Positions 1 through 8,431 of a stretch of 64,000 nucleotides of DNA are shown here, piece after piece. The stretch covers positions 3,074,001 through 3,138,000 of the forward strand of contig LR743504.1 of assembly GCA_902712845.1 (NCBI GenBank), given 5' to 3'. The notes below the pieces were generated by a model. That model did no database searches, had not been told where the DNA came from, and saw only the letters and a list, made by a program, of their open reading frames with translations. Source of the DNA: Methylobacterium bullatum. Its GTDB lineage: Bacteria; Pseudomonadota; Alphaproteobacteria; Rhizobiales; Beijerinckiaceae. A program made the translations under genes and the position numbers. How positions within the stretch are numbered: position 1 is the stretch's first letter; each line of letters starts with the position of its first letter.

Positions 1-849
1 GAAGCCCGCGAGGGCACCGAGGATCAGGGCGAGCGCGCCGTAGAAGGCGCCCTGGGTGGCGGCGGATTTCGCCGCGACGGCCGCGGCCTCGGCCTTCTGC
101 TTGGCGGTGGCGACGGTCTCTTCGTACTGCTTCTTGTAGTCCTGGATCTGGGCCTTGGCCTGGTCGGCCGGGATGCCCTGGGCCTTGGCAAGGGCATCGG
201 CGGCGCGGTTCTCGGCCTGGGCCTTCTGGGCCGGGTCACCCGTGAACAGGGCGCGGATGGCCGCCACGGCGGCGTCCTTGGCGGCCTGCGGGTCCTGGCC
301 GGCGGCCTGCTGGCGGACGCTCTGCTCGATGCCGTCCAGCGGGTTGGTGATCTTGGACAGCGACGGGGCAGCCGCCTGGGCCGCCGTCTGCACGGTACCG
401 CCGACGAGGGAGCCGGCGCCGCCCAGCGTGCTGGTCACGCCCGAGAAGGCGCCGCCGATGAGGCCGCCGGCCGCCGAGGTGAGGAGATACAGGACGACGA
501 GGGTGGTCACCGCCCAGGAGACCAGGCCGTGCAGGCCGGCGGCGCCCGTCACGGGCTTGCCCGACAGGCGCCCGGCGATGAAGCCGCCCGCGAGAGCGGC
601 GACGATGCCCGAGACGATGAACCAGACACCGGCGCTAAGCGACAGGGTCGAGGCAGCCGGGTTGTCGGCGGCGTTCGCTCCGACGCTGGACAGGCCGATG
701 CCGACGCCGACCATGTTGAGGACGACCTGGGTCACCAGGGCGGTGACGGCGCCGGCGAAGATGGCGCCCCACGAAACCTGGTTCAGCAGGACGGTGCGGG
801 TATCGCCGGCGACGAGCGGCGACGTCGGGATGCTGGAGGAAGAAGACAC
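1..849 (-). CDS. Membrane protein of unknown function, 3' end cut by window
   Basis: The reading frame runs leftward from a GTG at 849-847 for 283 codons to the window edge without a stop, so the C-terminus is missing. GGAG lies about 10 nt before the GTG. Three hydrophobic, Gly/Ala-rich segments lie in the N-terminal half (roughly residues 20-50, 65-90 and 97-127) and another starts at the truncated end (about 268 on). Between them is a charged, Ala/Lys/Gln-rich helical stretch (about 160-265). I do not recognise a catalytic motif. Similar proteins in Hyphomicrobiales are sometimes labelled 'PhnA-like', a label I would not rely on. Its neighbour is a CsbD-like stress protein on the same strand, so an envelope stress role is possible but is inference. 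Confidence 0.75.
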   Translation of the reverse strand, partial: MSSSSSIPTSPLVAGDTRTVLLNQVSWGAIFAGAVTALVTQVVLNMVGVGIGLSSVGANAADNPAASTLSLSAGVWFIVSGIVAALAGGFIAGRLSGKPVTGAAGLHGLVSWAVTTLVVLYLLTSAAGGLIGGAFSGVTSTLGGAGSLVGGTVQTAAQAAAPSLSKITNPLDGIEQSVRQQAAGQDPQAAKDAAVAAIRALFTGDPAQKAQAENRAADALAKAQGIPADQAKAQIQDYKKQYEETVATAKQKAEAAAVAAKSAATQGAFYGALALILGALAGF

Positions 850-870
850 GTGGCAAAACTCCAGGGTCGT

Positions 871-898
871 CGGTAGTCCGAAGAATTCGGTAGTCCGA
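871..898. repeat. Short direct repeat upstream of the membrane protein gene
   Basis: CGGTAGTCCGA occurs at 871-881 and again at 888-898, a 17-bp period, just upstream of the GTG at 849. Two head-to-tail 11-bp copies could be a regulator-binding site, or chance. Nothing else in the 850-936 gap stands out. Confidence 0.5.
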
Positions 899-936
899 GC
901 GGGGAAGAAGAGGGGGAGGGGGAGCGCGGCGGAGGT

Positions 937-1446
937 TCAGTCGCGGCCGTGGATGAGAAGACCGATTCCGTAGCCGAGGAGGCCGGCCACGAGCAGGGCG
1001 GCCACCGGGTGCTCGGCGACCTGATGGGTCACCTCGCGGCCACCCTGGCGCAGATAGTTGCCACCATTCTCGTAGGCGTCATCGGCGTAATCGTAGGCTT
1101 CGCGGCCGGCATTACGGACGGATCGCTCCGCGCGCTCATAGGTGTCGCCCGCTGCGTCCTGCGCCTGGCGTGCGCGGGCCTTGATTTCGCGTCCGTCGGA
1201 CCCGGCGACATCGTCGACGGCGTCGCGGATGCGTCCACCGACATCGCGGGCAGCGTCAGCGGTGTTCTCTGCGGCGTTGCCGACCGCGTCCTTCGCCTGA
1301 CCATAGAGGTTCTCGGCCGTGCCCTGGACTTCGCGCGCCCGGCCCTCGACCGAGCTGCGGTTCGAACCAGTCAGGTCGCCGACCGCGCCCTGGATCTTGC
1401 CGCCGAGTTCCTTCGCAGCCCCGGTGATCCGATTGGTATCGACCAT
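937..1446 (-). CDS. CsbD family stress-response protein with C-terminal glycine-zipper segment
   Basis: This 169-residue protein begins with a CsbD-like region (about residues 1-60, with GAAKELGGKIQGAVGDLTG followed by a second similar helix). An alternating Ala/Asp/Arg helical middle follows, then a hydrophobic tail (AALLVAGLLGYGIGLLIHG) typical of a small membrane anchor. AGGAG sits 8 nt before the chosen ATG at 1446. A GTG nine bases upstream overlaps that ribosome-binding site and is unlikely to be used. CsbD-type proteins are commonly induced by general stress, but their molecular role is unknown. The tail resembles DUF883/ElaB-type ribosome- or membrane-associated proteins. Confidence 0.85.
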   Translation of the reverse strand: MVDTNRITGAAKELGGKIQGAVGDLTGSNRSSVEGRAREVQGTAENLYGQAKDAVGNAAENTADAARDVGGRIRDAVDDVAGSDGREIKARARQAQDAAGDTYERAERSVRNAGREAYDYADDAYENGGNYLRQGGREVTHQVAEHPVAALLVAGLLGYGIGLLIHGRD

Positions 1447-1786
1447 GCTCTTCACTCCTGTATCTGTGAAATTTCGGATATACGATGTCCGGCGCCATCA
1501 GGCTCACGCTAAGTCTCGGAAACGTTTTTTGGTTTCACTGTGGACTTCAGTAATTTCTGCTGAGCTCGTCCTTCGTTCACCGTATTTTTATCACCGACCG
1601 GGCCGCCGATAGCTTACTTCACTGAAACTTCGAGCGCTTCAGCCGTAGTGGCAGCCTCGAACTCGCTCATGCATCGATCCGAATACCTAGCTGGCCGGAC
1701 CTGCATCTCTTGCGGTTCAGTCCTCCCAAGTTGGCGCGTATCGACGACCGATCAATGATGCATTCGTACCGGTAGAGCGATTTTAT
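1447..1786. other. Intergenic region between csbD-like gene and PAS-LuxR gene
   Basis: This 340-bp gap must hold the csbD-like promoter (minus strand) and the 3' end of the regulator gene. I looked for an EcfG-type general stress promoter (GGAAC, 16-17 nt, GTT) on the minus strand and did not find a clean match. A weak inverted repeat (GAAAC, 8-nt loop, GTTTC, about 1520-1540) is the only local structure seen. Confidence 0.4.
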
Positions 1787-3244
1787 TTAACTGGCCGAGC
1801 CCACAGGGAACCCGTTGTCCCGCCCCCAGACGATGGCCTCGGATCGCTTGTGCACGCCCAGTTTCCGGTAAAGGGCGGCGGCATGATTCCGCACCGTGTT
1901 GCGTGACAGGGTCAGACGCTTGGCGATGGCATCGTCACCAAGCCCCGAGCAGATGAGATCGAGGATCTGCCGTTCGCGGACCGTCATGTTCGGGGCGACG
2001 GAATCCTTGTGCTCACCACCCGGCCGACGCAGGTTGGCGAGCTTCTCGATGAGCCCCCGGCTGAACCAGGAGGTATCGGCCATGACGGTCTCGATGGCCT
2101 CGAACAGGTCGCGCTCGCCGCGCTTGCGCTCGGTGATGTCCTGCAGGACGAGGAGTGCATAGATGTCGTCCCCGATCTCGACTCGCTCGGCGGAGACGAG
2201 GCAATCGAGGTTGGTCCCATCCTCGTGCTGCAGGCAGACTTCGAGCCCGAGGACGTAACCGGTCATGGCCACGGCACTCTCGAATTTCACACGGGCCGCA
2301 TCGTGGACCCAGAGCCCGAGTTCCGCCGGCGACCGCCCGGCGACCGTCTCGGCGGAATGGCCGAAGACCCGCGTGAAGGCCTCGTTCACCCCGGTGATGG
2401 CGAAAGTGTTCGCCCGCGCGAGCACCGTCGGAACGGGGGTGAGGCTGAAGGCTTTCGCGAAGCGCTCCTCGCTCTGCCGCAAAGCCGTCTCGGCCTTCCG
2501 ACGCAATTCGAGATCGGCGAAGGTGAAGAGCATGCACGCCTCTTCGCCGAGCTCCATCGGCTGGCCGGCGACGATGACGTGGCGCACGCCGCCATCGGGC
2601 AGGTCGAGACAGGCCTCCATCTGCGGGATGGTGCCGCCCTCGTTCAGGCGCGAGATGGCCAGATCCCGGCTCCGAGCGCCCGCCAGGACATCGACCTCGT
2701 AGACGCTGCGGCCGATGACGGCATCGCGAGTGTAACCCGTCATTTCGAGGAAGCCGAGATTCACCTTGACGTGTCGCAGGTCCGAGAGCCGGCAGATCAC
2801 CGCCGGGGCCGGATTCGCGTTGAACGTCTTCTCGAAGCGGTCCTCGGCCTCGAACTGATCCGAGACGTCCTTGAGGATCAGCGCGAGGCAACTGGGATTG
2901 CCGTCGCGATCAGTCGCCACGAGGCTGCGCAAGGAATGGACGAAGGTGACGCCCGGCTCGTCGGTGCGCGTGACCTCCACGACCACGTCGTGGAACGTCT
3001 CACCGGCTACGACGCGCTCGATCGGGTATTGATTGGGCGTGCGGTTGTTGCGGTAGCGTAGGGAGAAGCGCTCGCGATAGACGTCGACGGTCTCTCCGAG
3101 CTCGCTCACGGATTCCGCCCCGTGCATCGCCAGGGCCGCCTCGTTGGCATAGGCGATGGTCTGGTCCGGCTCGACCAAGATCACGCCCTCGCTGAGGCCG
3201 GCGATGATCTGCCGGAGTTCGTACCTGTCGACGCCGAGTGTCAC
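1787..3244 (-). CDS. Triple-PAS domain LuxR-type transcriptional regulator
   Basis: This 485-residue cytoplasmic regulator has three consecutive PAS-like modules (about residues 8-130, 135-250 and 260-370), the last ending in the LLVLQDITERKR linker typical of PAS/PAC domains. A short helical linker follows, then a C-terminal LuxR/FixJ helix-turn-helix (about 419-480, with TVRERQILDLICSGL and LSRNTVRNHAAALYRKLGV). There is no receiver domain and no transmembrane segment, so it probably senses a small ligand, redox state or light through PAS. I chose the GTG at 3244 because GGAG lies 5 nt upstream of it; a GTG five codons earlier lacks such a site. The target genes are not evident. Confidence 0.9.
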   Translation of the reverse strand: MTLGVDRYELRQIIAGLSEGVILVEPDQTIAYANEAALAMHGAESVSELGETVDVYRERFSLRYRNNRTPNQYPIERVVAGETFHDVVVEVTRTDEPGVTFVHSLRSLVATDRDGNPSCLALILKDVSDQFEAEDRFEKTFNANPAPAVICRLSDLRHVKVNLGFLEMTGYTRDAVIGRSVYEVDVLAGARSRDLAISRLNEGGTIPQMEACLDLPDGGVRHVIVAGQPMELGEEACMLFTFADLELRRKAETALRQSEERFAKAFSLTPVPTVLARANTFAITGVNEAFTRVFGHSAETVAGRSPAELGLWVHDAARVKFESAVAMTGYVLGLEVCLQHEDGTNLDCLVSAERVEIGDDIYALLVLQDITERKRGERDLFEAIETVMADTSWFSRGLIEKLANLRRPGGEHKDSVAPNMTVRERQILDLICSGLGDDAIAKRLTLSRNTVRNHAAALYRKLGVHKRSEAIVWGRDNGFPVGSAS

Positions 3245-3604
3245 TGTGGCTCCAATCACTTCATGGACCGGGCCACGGCCCAGCCTTCAACCGATGCATG
3301 GGCGGTCAGTTCCAGGTTCACTCGGGAAGAGCCTGGTATATCTGAATGGTCCACAGGACTGTCATGGACCGGACTTGGAAGTACCCATGCAGGGAGTCCC
3401 CTGGGCGCGCCGGAGGCCTGTCTACTCTTGCTGAAATCGACATTCGTGTTTTCGCATCAGAGCAGTCTCGACGAACAGACGCAGAGGCCGACGAGTATCG
3501 AAGAACCGGTCGTCCCATCGTCTTCCCTCGACCTGACAACCCCGTCGCTCACGTCGAGTTTTAGATGTGCGTCGGCCAAATGATCGGATTCCGGTCCGAG
3601 ACGC
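3245..3604. other. Intergenic region upstream of PAS-LuxR gene and sigF promoter
   Basis: About 360 bp lie between two divergent transcription units. I see no convincing gene or terminator. Presumably the PAS-LuxR promoter reads leftward from here. Confidence 0.3.
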
Positions 3605-3630
3605 GTAACCGGGGGAGGGCGACCACCGAA
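3605..3630 (+). promoter_or_regulatory. Putative sigma-F autoregulatory promoter
   Basis: GTAACC at 3605-3610 is followed by exactly 16 nt and CGAA at 3627-3630. This matches the GTAACC-N16-CGAA consensus I recall for Caulobacter crescentus sigma-F promoters. It lies upstream of the sigma factor gene in the right orientation, so autoregulation of sigF-nrsF is the simplest reading. Confidence 0.7.
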
Positions 3631-3639
3631 ACCCTCTTC

Positions 3640-3803
3640 ATGGCCGCCGCAGAACCCGGTGCCACGACGAAGGACCGCGTCCCATGAGCATTCTCGTCCA
3701 CACCGTCTCCGTCGCCCCTTGCCGCCGATGCCATGGGCGCGGCCCCGAGGGCGAAGGGCGGTGTGGCCAAGCCCCCGGCGACGCATTAGGGTCTCATCCG
3801 TGA
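3640..3803 (+). other. Two tiny overlapping ORFs in the sigF leader
   Basis: Just after the putative promoter, an ATG at 3640 opens 15 codons ending in TGA at 3685-3687. It overlaps by ATGA an ATG at 3684 that opens 39 codons ending at 3801-3803; this second product has a Cys-x-x-Cys pair (CRRC). Neither is recognised as a family. They may be leader peptides, gene remnants or chance in GC-rich sequence. Confidence 0.2.
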
Positions 3804-3880
3804 GCCTGACGCAGGCGGCGCATTCGGGCCGCCTGTCCGTCCTGCAGGCTCGGTCCGCGGAGTCCGGAAACATCGCGACC

Positions 3881-4471
3881 ATGCCCGCACGATCGATGGC
3901 ATCGTCCGGCGAGGACTCGCTGTCGGCTTCGATGCAGGCGGCTCAGAACGGCGATGCCGCATCCTACCGTGGGCTCCTGCGCGACTGCGTTCCCGTCATT
4001 TCCGCGATGGCGCGGTCCAAGGGTGTCCAGGGCACGAGCATCGACGACGTGGTGCAGGAGACCCTGCTGACGATCCACCGGGCGCGGGCCAGCTACGATC
4101 CCGCCCGGCCCTTCCTGCCCTGGCTCCGTGCCATCGCCCACCGGCGCGCCATCGATGCCATGCGCCAGGGCGGGCGCCGGCCGCGCGAGGTCCACGACGC
4201 GATCGCCTACGAGACACACGCCGACGACGGCCCCCTGCCGGGGCACGATCTGGATGACCGCGACCGCCGCCGGGCCGTGGTCCAGGCGGTCGCCCATCTT
4301 CCCCCGGGGCAGCGCGAAGCGATCGAGCACATCGCCCTCCGCGAACTCTCCCTCGACGAAGCTTCCCTCCTCACCGGGCGGACCAAGACGGCGCTGAAGG
4401 TCAATTTCCATCGCGCCCTCAAGGCCCTGCGTGCCTCTCTCTTATCCAGCAAGGAGGGTTCGGATGTCTGA
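3881..4471 (+). CDS. sigF: ECF sigma factor, SigF-like
   Basis: This 196-residue RNA polymerase sigma factor of the extracytoplasmic-function type has region 2 at about 25-95 (IDDVVQETLLTIHRARASYD then FLPWLRAIAHRRAIDAMR). Region 4 is at about 130-185 (LPPGQREAIEHIALRELSLDEASLLTG then TALKVNFHRALKALR). The next gene encodes a NrsF-type membrane anti-sigma and overlaps this one by 8 bp, which identifies the pair. In Caulobacter, sigma-F responds to chromate, cadmium and dichromate-type oxidative stress, held by NrsF. The start is uncertain: the frame is open back to 3659, but the ATG at 3881 gives a product of normal family length. Confidence 0.88.
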   Translation: MPARSMASSGEDSLSASMQAAQNGDAASYRGLLRDCVPVISAMARSKGVQGTSIDDVVQETLLTIHRARASYDPARPFLPWLRAIAHRRAIDAMRQGGRRPREVHDAIAYETHADDGPLPGHDLDDRDRRRAVVQAVAHLPPGQREAIEHIALRELSLDEASLLTGRTKTALKVNFHRALKALRASLLSSKEGSDV

Positions 4472-5156
4472 TCCCGCCAGCCACGAACGTCTCGTCGAGG
4501 AGCTGGCCCGGTCGCTCGCGCCGATCCGCCCACTGCCCGGGCCGGGATGGCGGGCCTTCGCCTGGATCTCCGCCGTGCTCGGCCTGGGCGTTCTTCTCCT
4601 GCCCCTGTCGGATGGCGCCGCTTTGTCCGCGCGTCTCGGCGTTCCGGATCTTCGCTATGCCGCGCTCGGCGCGATTCTGACGAGCGTGGCTGCGGCCTTC
4701 GCCGCCTTCCAGAGCAGCGTGCCGGGCCGCAGCCGGGCCTGGGCGCTGCTGCCGATCCCCCCCCTCGTCCTGTGGCTCGGCGTCAGCGGGCTCGGCTGCC
4801 TGCGGGCCTGGCTCGCTCCGGCTTCGAATCTCGCCGAAACCGGGGAGATGCGCGGCTGCTTCGTCTTTCTGATGGGCGTCTCGCTGCCGCTCTCCGTCCT
4901 GCTGGTCACGATGCTGCGCCGGGCCTGCCCGCTGAACCCCGGACTCACGGCGGCTTTGGGGGGGCTCGCGGTCGCGGCGGCCGCGGCGGCGCTTCTGGTG
5001 CCGTTCCATCCTCACGACGCTACCGCGACGGATCTCGCCGTGCATCTCGTGGCCGTCCTCATCGTGGTCGGCCTCAACGGACTCTTGGGCGGCCGTTTCC
5101 TCGAGGCAACGACCGACCGACGCTCCGCCGCCACGGCCGTGGATACCGATCCGTAG
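4464..5156 (+). CDS. nrsF: NrsF-type (DUF1109) membrane anti-sigma-F factor
   Basis: This 230-residue inner-membrane protein has a short cytoplasmic N-terminus and six predicted membrane helices (about 31-50, 64-83, 93-112, 131-150, 160-180 and 190-212). That is the layout of NrsF/DUF1109 anti-sigma factors. Cysteines at 112, 132 and 155 fall in or next to helices; conserved NrsF cysteines are reported to be needed for metal sensing, so C112 and C132 are the likely pair. An almost perfect Shine-Dalgarno (AAGGAGG) sits 6 nt before the ATG, inside the end of sigF, so translation of the two is coupled. Confidence 0.88.
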   Translation: MSDPASHERLVEELARSLAPIRPLPGPGWRAFAWISAVLGLGVLLLPLSDGAALSARLGVPDLRYAALGAILTSVAAAFAAFQSSVPGRSRAWALLPIPPLVLWLGVSGLGCLRAWLAPASNLAETGEMRGCFVFLMGVSLPLSVLLVTMLRRACPLNPGLTAALGGLAVAAAAAALLVPFHPHDATATDLAVHLVAVLIVVGLNGLLGGRFLEATTDRRSAATAVDTDP

Positions 5157-5253
5157 GCGGGCAGGCGTCGTCTCGCGCCGCCCGGTTAGAAGGGCCTTAA
5201 TCATGCGGCGCTAGGCTTCCGCAGACCGGACCTTCCGTCCGTCGGCGACACGC

Positions 5254-6252
5254 ATGACCGTGACATCTCCCTCGGCGCAGATCGGCACGCCGATCTACAG
5301 CCTCGTCGTTCCCGTCTTCAACGAGGAGGTCGTGCTGCCGGTGCTGCTGCACCGCCTCGACCAGCTCCTCGCCAAGCTCGACGGGCCGGCGGAGGTGATC
5401 ATCGTCGATGACGGCAGCACCGACATGACGGGCATCGTCGCCGCCGGCCGCGCCAAGGACGATCCGCGCTATCGCTATCTCGCCCTGTCGCGGAATTTCG
5501 GCCATCAGGTCGCCATCACCGCCGGGATGGAGCGCGCCGCGGGCGCCGCCGTCGTGGTGATGGATGCCGATCTGCAGGACCCGCCGGAGGTCGTCCTCGA
5601 GCTCGCCGCCAAATGGCGCGAGGGCTACGAGATCGTCTATGCGAGGCGCCTGAGCCGGGAGGGCGAGAGCCGCTTCAAGCGCTGGACCGCCGGCCTGTTC
5701 TACCGCCTCATCCGGGCGCTCACCGCCATCGACATCCCGGCCGACGTGGGCGATTTCCGCCTCGTCGACCGCAAGGCCCTCGACGCCTTCCTCGCCATGC
5801 CCGAACGCGACCGGTTCGTACGCGGCATGTTCAGCTGGATGGGCTTCCGCCAGACCGCCGTGCCGTTCCACCGTCTCTCGCGGACCCTGGGCCAGACCAA
5901 ATACGGCTGGTCGAAGATGCTGAGGCTCGCCTTCGACGGCATCGTCGGCTTCTCCGACATCCCTCTCCGTTTCGCTCTCTGGGCCGGCACTGGGGTGTCC
6001 CTCTCCGCGCTGGCCTACGGATTCTACATCGCCGTGCGCGCCCTCTACGACCCGGCCCTGGTCAGCGGCTGGGCCTCCATCGTCGTCCTCGTCTCGTTCC
6101 TGGCCGGCATGAACCTGCTGATGACCGGTATCGTCGGCCTCTATGTCGGTCGCATCCACACCGAGGTGAAGAAACGCCCCCTCTATGTGGTCGGCCGGGC
6201 GGTGGGGTTTCCTGAGGACAAGCAGGCCGCGACATCGAGGATTGCGGCATGA
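5254..6252 (+). CDS. Family 2 glycosyltransferase, DPM1/GtrB type (lipid-phosphate sugar transferase)
   Basis: This 332-residue protein has a GT-A domain with VVPVFNEE (19-25), IIVDDGSTD (49-57), the metal-binding DADLQDPPE (104-112) and KWREGYEIVYARR. Two C-terminal membrane helices follow (about 234-260 and 268-296). This is the architecture of enzymes that move a sugar from a nucleotide donor to undecaprenyl or polyprenyl phosphate at the cytoplasmic membrane face, usually for O-antigen, lipid A or exopolysaccharide decoration. The actual sugar cannot be told from sequence. Its stop overlaps the next start by ATGA, so the downstream methyltransferase is translationally coupled. Confidence 0.92.
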   Translation: MTVTSPSAQIGTPIYSLVVPVFNEEVVLPVLLHRLDQLLAKLDGPAEVIIVDDGSTDMTGIVAAGRAKDDPRYRYLALSRNFGHQVAITAGMERAAGAAVVVMDADLQDPPEVVLELAAKWREGYEIVYARRLSREGESRFKRWTAGLFYRLIRALTAIDIPADVGDFRLVDRKALDAFLAMPERDRFVRGMFSWMGFRQTAVPFHRLSRTLGQTKYGWSKMLRLAFDGIVGFSDIPLRFALWAGTGVSLSALAYGFYIAVRALYDPALVSGWASIVVLVSFLAGMNLLMTGIVGLYVGRIHTEVKKRPLYVVGRAVGFPEDKQAATSRIAA

Positions 6253-6932
6253 CCAGCGCCTTCGACGCGTACCGAACGAGCTACGACGCGGTGGTCCAGG
6301 ATTCCATCGCCTTTTCCGGGCTCGAACACGGCTTCTTCCTGGACGCGAAAGCCGATCTGCTGGCGGACGTGTTCGGCCGGCATTTCGGTGCCCCCCGCCC
6401 GTCGCTCCTCGATGTCGGCTGCGGCGTCGGCCTGCTCCATCGCCGCCTCGCGGGCATCGTCTCGGAGATGGCCGGCACCGATCCCTCGCCCGAATCCGTG
6501 GCCCGTGCGGAAAGCGAGAACCCGGGCAACAGATACCGGCTCCAGGAAGGCGGCACCTTGCCGTTCGAGGATAGAGCGTTCGACGCGACGCTGGCCGTCT
6601 GCGTCTTCCATCACGTCCCCGTCGTCGAGCGGTCCGGCCTGCTCGCCGACATGCGGCGCGTCACCCGCCCGGGCGGCCTCGTGGCGATCATCGAGCACAA
6701 CCCGTGGAACCCGCTGACGCGCCTCGCGGTGTCACGCTGTCCCTTCGATCACGACGCCGTTCTGCTCGGTGCCCGCGAGACCCGGACGCTCCTCGCGGAA
6801 CGGGGGCTGCGGGAAATCCGCAGCCGGCACTTCCTGGCCTTCCCGTTCCGGCGGGGATGGGTGCCCGGTGTCGAGAAGGCCATCGGCCGGTTGCCGCTCG
6901 GCGCGCAGTTCCTCGCTCACGGGACGGTGTGA
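6249..6932 (+). CDS. Class I SAM-dependent methyltransferase
   Basis: This 227-residue protein has the Rossmann motif I LLDVGCGVG (53-61). An acidic motif follows at SEMAGTDPSPES, then motif III-like FDATLAVCVFHHVP and the MRRVTRPGGLVAIIEH segment characteristic of the Methyltransf_11/25 group. The substrate is not identifiable. Coupling to the upstream lipid-linked glycosyltransferase suggests methylation of a glycolipid, a sugar or its lipid carrier, but this is inference. Confidence 0.88.
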   Translation: MTSAFDAYRTSYDAVVQDSIAFSGLEHGFFLDAKADLLADVFGRHFGAPRPSLLDVGCGVGLLHRRLAGIVSEMAGTDPSPESVARAESENPGNRYRLQEGGTLPFEDRAFDATLAVCVFHHVPVVERSGLLADMRRVTRPGGLVAIIEHNPWNPLTRLAVSRCPFDHDAVLLGARETRTLLAERGLREIRSRHFLAFPFRRGWVPGVEKAIGRLPLGAQFLAHGTV

Positions 6933-7012
6933 CCCCGCATCGAAGGCGGGAGTCGGGTCTCGGCCGGACGACCAAGCCGGAGGCTCGATTCGACCTCTAC
7001 AATCATCATCCC

Positions 7013-7041
7013 TTGATCATCTGACGCCAAGCCTCTATCCG
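7013..7041 (+). promoter_or_regulatory. Candidate housekeeping promoter of tuf copy 1
   Basis: TTGATC at 7013-7018 and TATCCG at 7036-7041 are separated by 17 nt, in the 190-bp gap before tuf. The -35 is good and the -10 fair. It is the best match in the gap, judged by eye. Confidence 0.4.
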
Positions 7042-7122
7042 AGCGGCGTCTTTCGCCCGGCTCGACACCTCGAGCGCCGCCCTGGGCGACCGCTCATGTG
7101 ACTTTGTTTTAGGAATGTGACG

Positions 7123-8313
7123 ATGGCCAAAGAGAAGTTTGCCCGCACCAAGCCGCACTGCAACATCGGCACGATCGGTCACGTCGACCACGGCAAGACG
7201 TCGCTAACGGCGGCGATCACGAAGGTCCTGGCGGAGTCGGGCGGGGCGACGTTCACGGCCTACGACCAGATCGACAAGGCTCCCGAGGAGAAGGCCCGCG
7301 GCATCACGATCTCGACGGCGCATGTCGAGTACGAGACCGCCAACCGTCACTACGCCCACGTCGATTGCCCCGGCCACGCCGACTACGTGAAGAACATGAT
7401 CACGGGCGCCGCCCAGATGGACGGCGCGATCCTGGTCGTGTCGGCCGCCGACGGCCCGATGCCGCAGACCCGCGAGCACATCCTGCTCGCCCGCCAAGTC
7501 GGCGTGCCGGCGCTGGTGGTGTTCCTCAACAAGGTCGACCTCGTCGACGACGAGGAGCTCCTCGAGCTCGTCGAGATGGAGGTGCGCGAGCTCCTCTCCA
7601 AGTACGACTTCCCCGGCGACGACATCCCGATCACCAAGGGTTCGGCCAAGGTCGCCCTCGACAACGGCGATAAGGCCGTCGGCCACGACGCCGTGTTGAA
7701 GCTGATGGAGTCGGTGGACGCCTACATCCCGCAGCCGGAGCGTCCGATCGACAAGCCGTTCCTGATGCCGATCGAGGACGTGTTCTCGATCTCGGGCCGC
7801 GGCACCGTGGTGACGGGTCGCGTCGAGCGCGGCATCGTCAAGGTCGGCGAGACCGTGGAGATCGTCGGCATCCGCGACACCCAGACCACCACGGTCACGG
7901 GCGTCGAGATGTTCCGCAAGCTGCTCGACCAGGGCCAGGCCGGCGACAATGTCGGCGTGCTCCTGCGCGGCACCAAGCGCGAGGACGTCGAGCGCGGCCA
8001 GGTCGTGTGCAAGCCCGGCTCGGTCAAGCCCCACACCAAGTTCAAGGCCGAGGCCTACATCCTCACCAAGGAGGAGGGCGGCCGCCACACCCCGTTCTTC
8101 ACCAACTACCGGCCCCAGTTCTACTTCCGCACCACCGACGTGACCGGTGTCTGCGAACTGCCCGAGGGCACCGAGATGGTGATGCCCGGTGACAGCGTCA
8201 CCATGGACGTCACCCTCATCGTCCCCGTCGCCATGGAAGAGAAGCTCCGCTTCGCCATCCGTGAAGGCGGACGCACCGTCGGCGCAGGCGTCGTCGCCGC
8301 CATCAACGATTGA
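7123..8313 (+). CDS. tuf: Elongation factor Tu, copy 1
   Basis: This 396-residue GTPase delivers aminoacyl-tRNA to the ribosome A site. P-loop GHVDHGKT, switch [10 protein letters not shown] and the guanine-specificity motif NKVD are all present, followed by domains 2 and 3. The start is the ATG with AGGA 8 nt upstream; GTG two codons earlier is less likely. The protein is identical to the second copy at 31696-32886. By eye the DNA differs at only three positions near the 3' end (8283, 8298 and the stop codon), pointing to gene conversion. Here it stands alone before kptA and tRNA-Trp rather than in the str operon. Confidence 0.99.
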   Translation: MAKEKFARTKPHCNIGTIGHVDHGKTSLTAAITKVLAESGGATFTAYDQIDKAPEEKARGITISTAHVEYETANRHYAHVDCPGHADYVKNMITGAAQMDGAILVVSAADGPMPQTREHILLARQVGVPALVVFLNKVDLVDDEELLELVEMEVRELLSKYDFPGDDIPITKGSAKVALDNGDKAVGHDAVLKLMESVDAYIPQPERPIDKPFLMPIEDVFSISGRGTVVTGRVERGIVKVGETVEIVGIRDTQTTTVTGVEMFRKLLDQGQAGDNVGVLLRGTKREDVERGQVVCKPGSVKPHTKFKAEAYILTKEEGGRHTPFFTNYRPQFYFRTTDVTGVCELPEGTEMVMPGDSVTMDVTLIVPVAMEEKLRFAIREGGRTVGAGVVAAIND

Positions 8314-8368
8314 GCGCGAACAGCCGCGTCGTTTCGGCGATGCGGCTTCACCCTCTTTGATGTTCGAG

Positions 8369-8398
8369 GGAGCCGGCTTCGCGCCGGCTCCTTTCGTT
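8369..8398 (+). terminator. Rho-independent terminator after tuf copy 1
   Basis: GGAGCCGGC (8369-8377) pairs perfectly with GCCGGCTCC (8383-8391) around a 5-nt loop, followed by TTTCGTTT. It lies 55 bp after the tuf stop. Confidence 0.8.
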
Positions 8399-8431
8399 TG
8401 AGCGAACGTGAGGAGGGAACGGGAGCCTGCC

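Noticed and set aside
155..973. Plus-strand 272-codon frame at the left edge
   Set aside because: The minus-strand frame gives a coherent membrane protein with a ribosome-binding site; the plus frame does not.
1447..1786. EcfG-type general stress promoter before the csbD-like gene
   Set aside because: It was expected for this family, but no GGAAC-N16/17-GTT arrangement was found on the minus strand.
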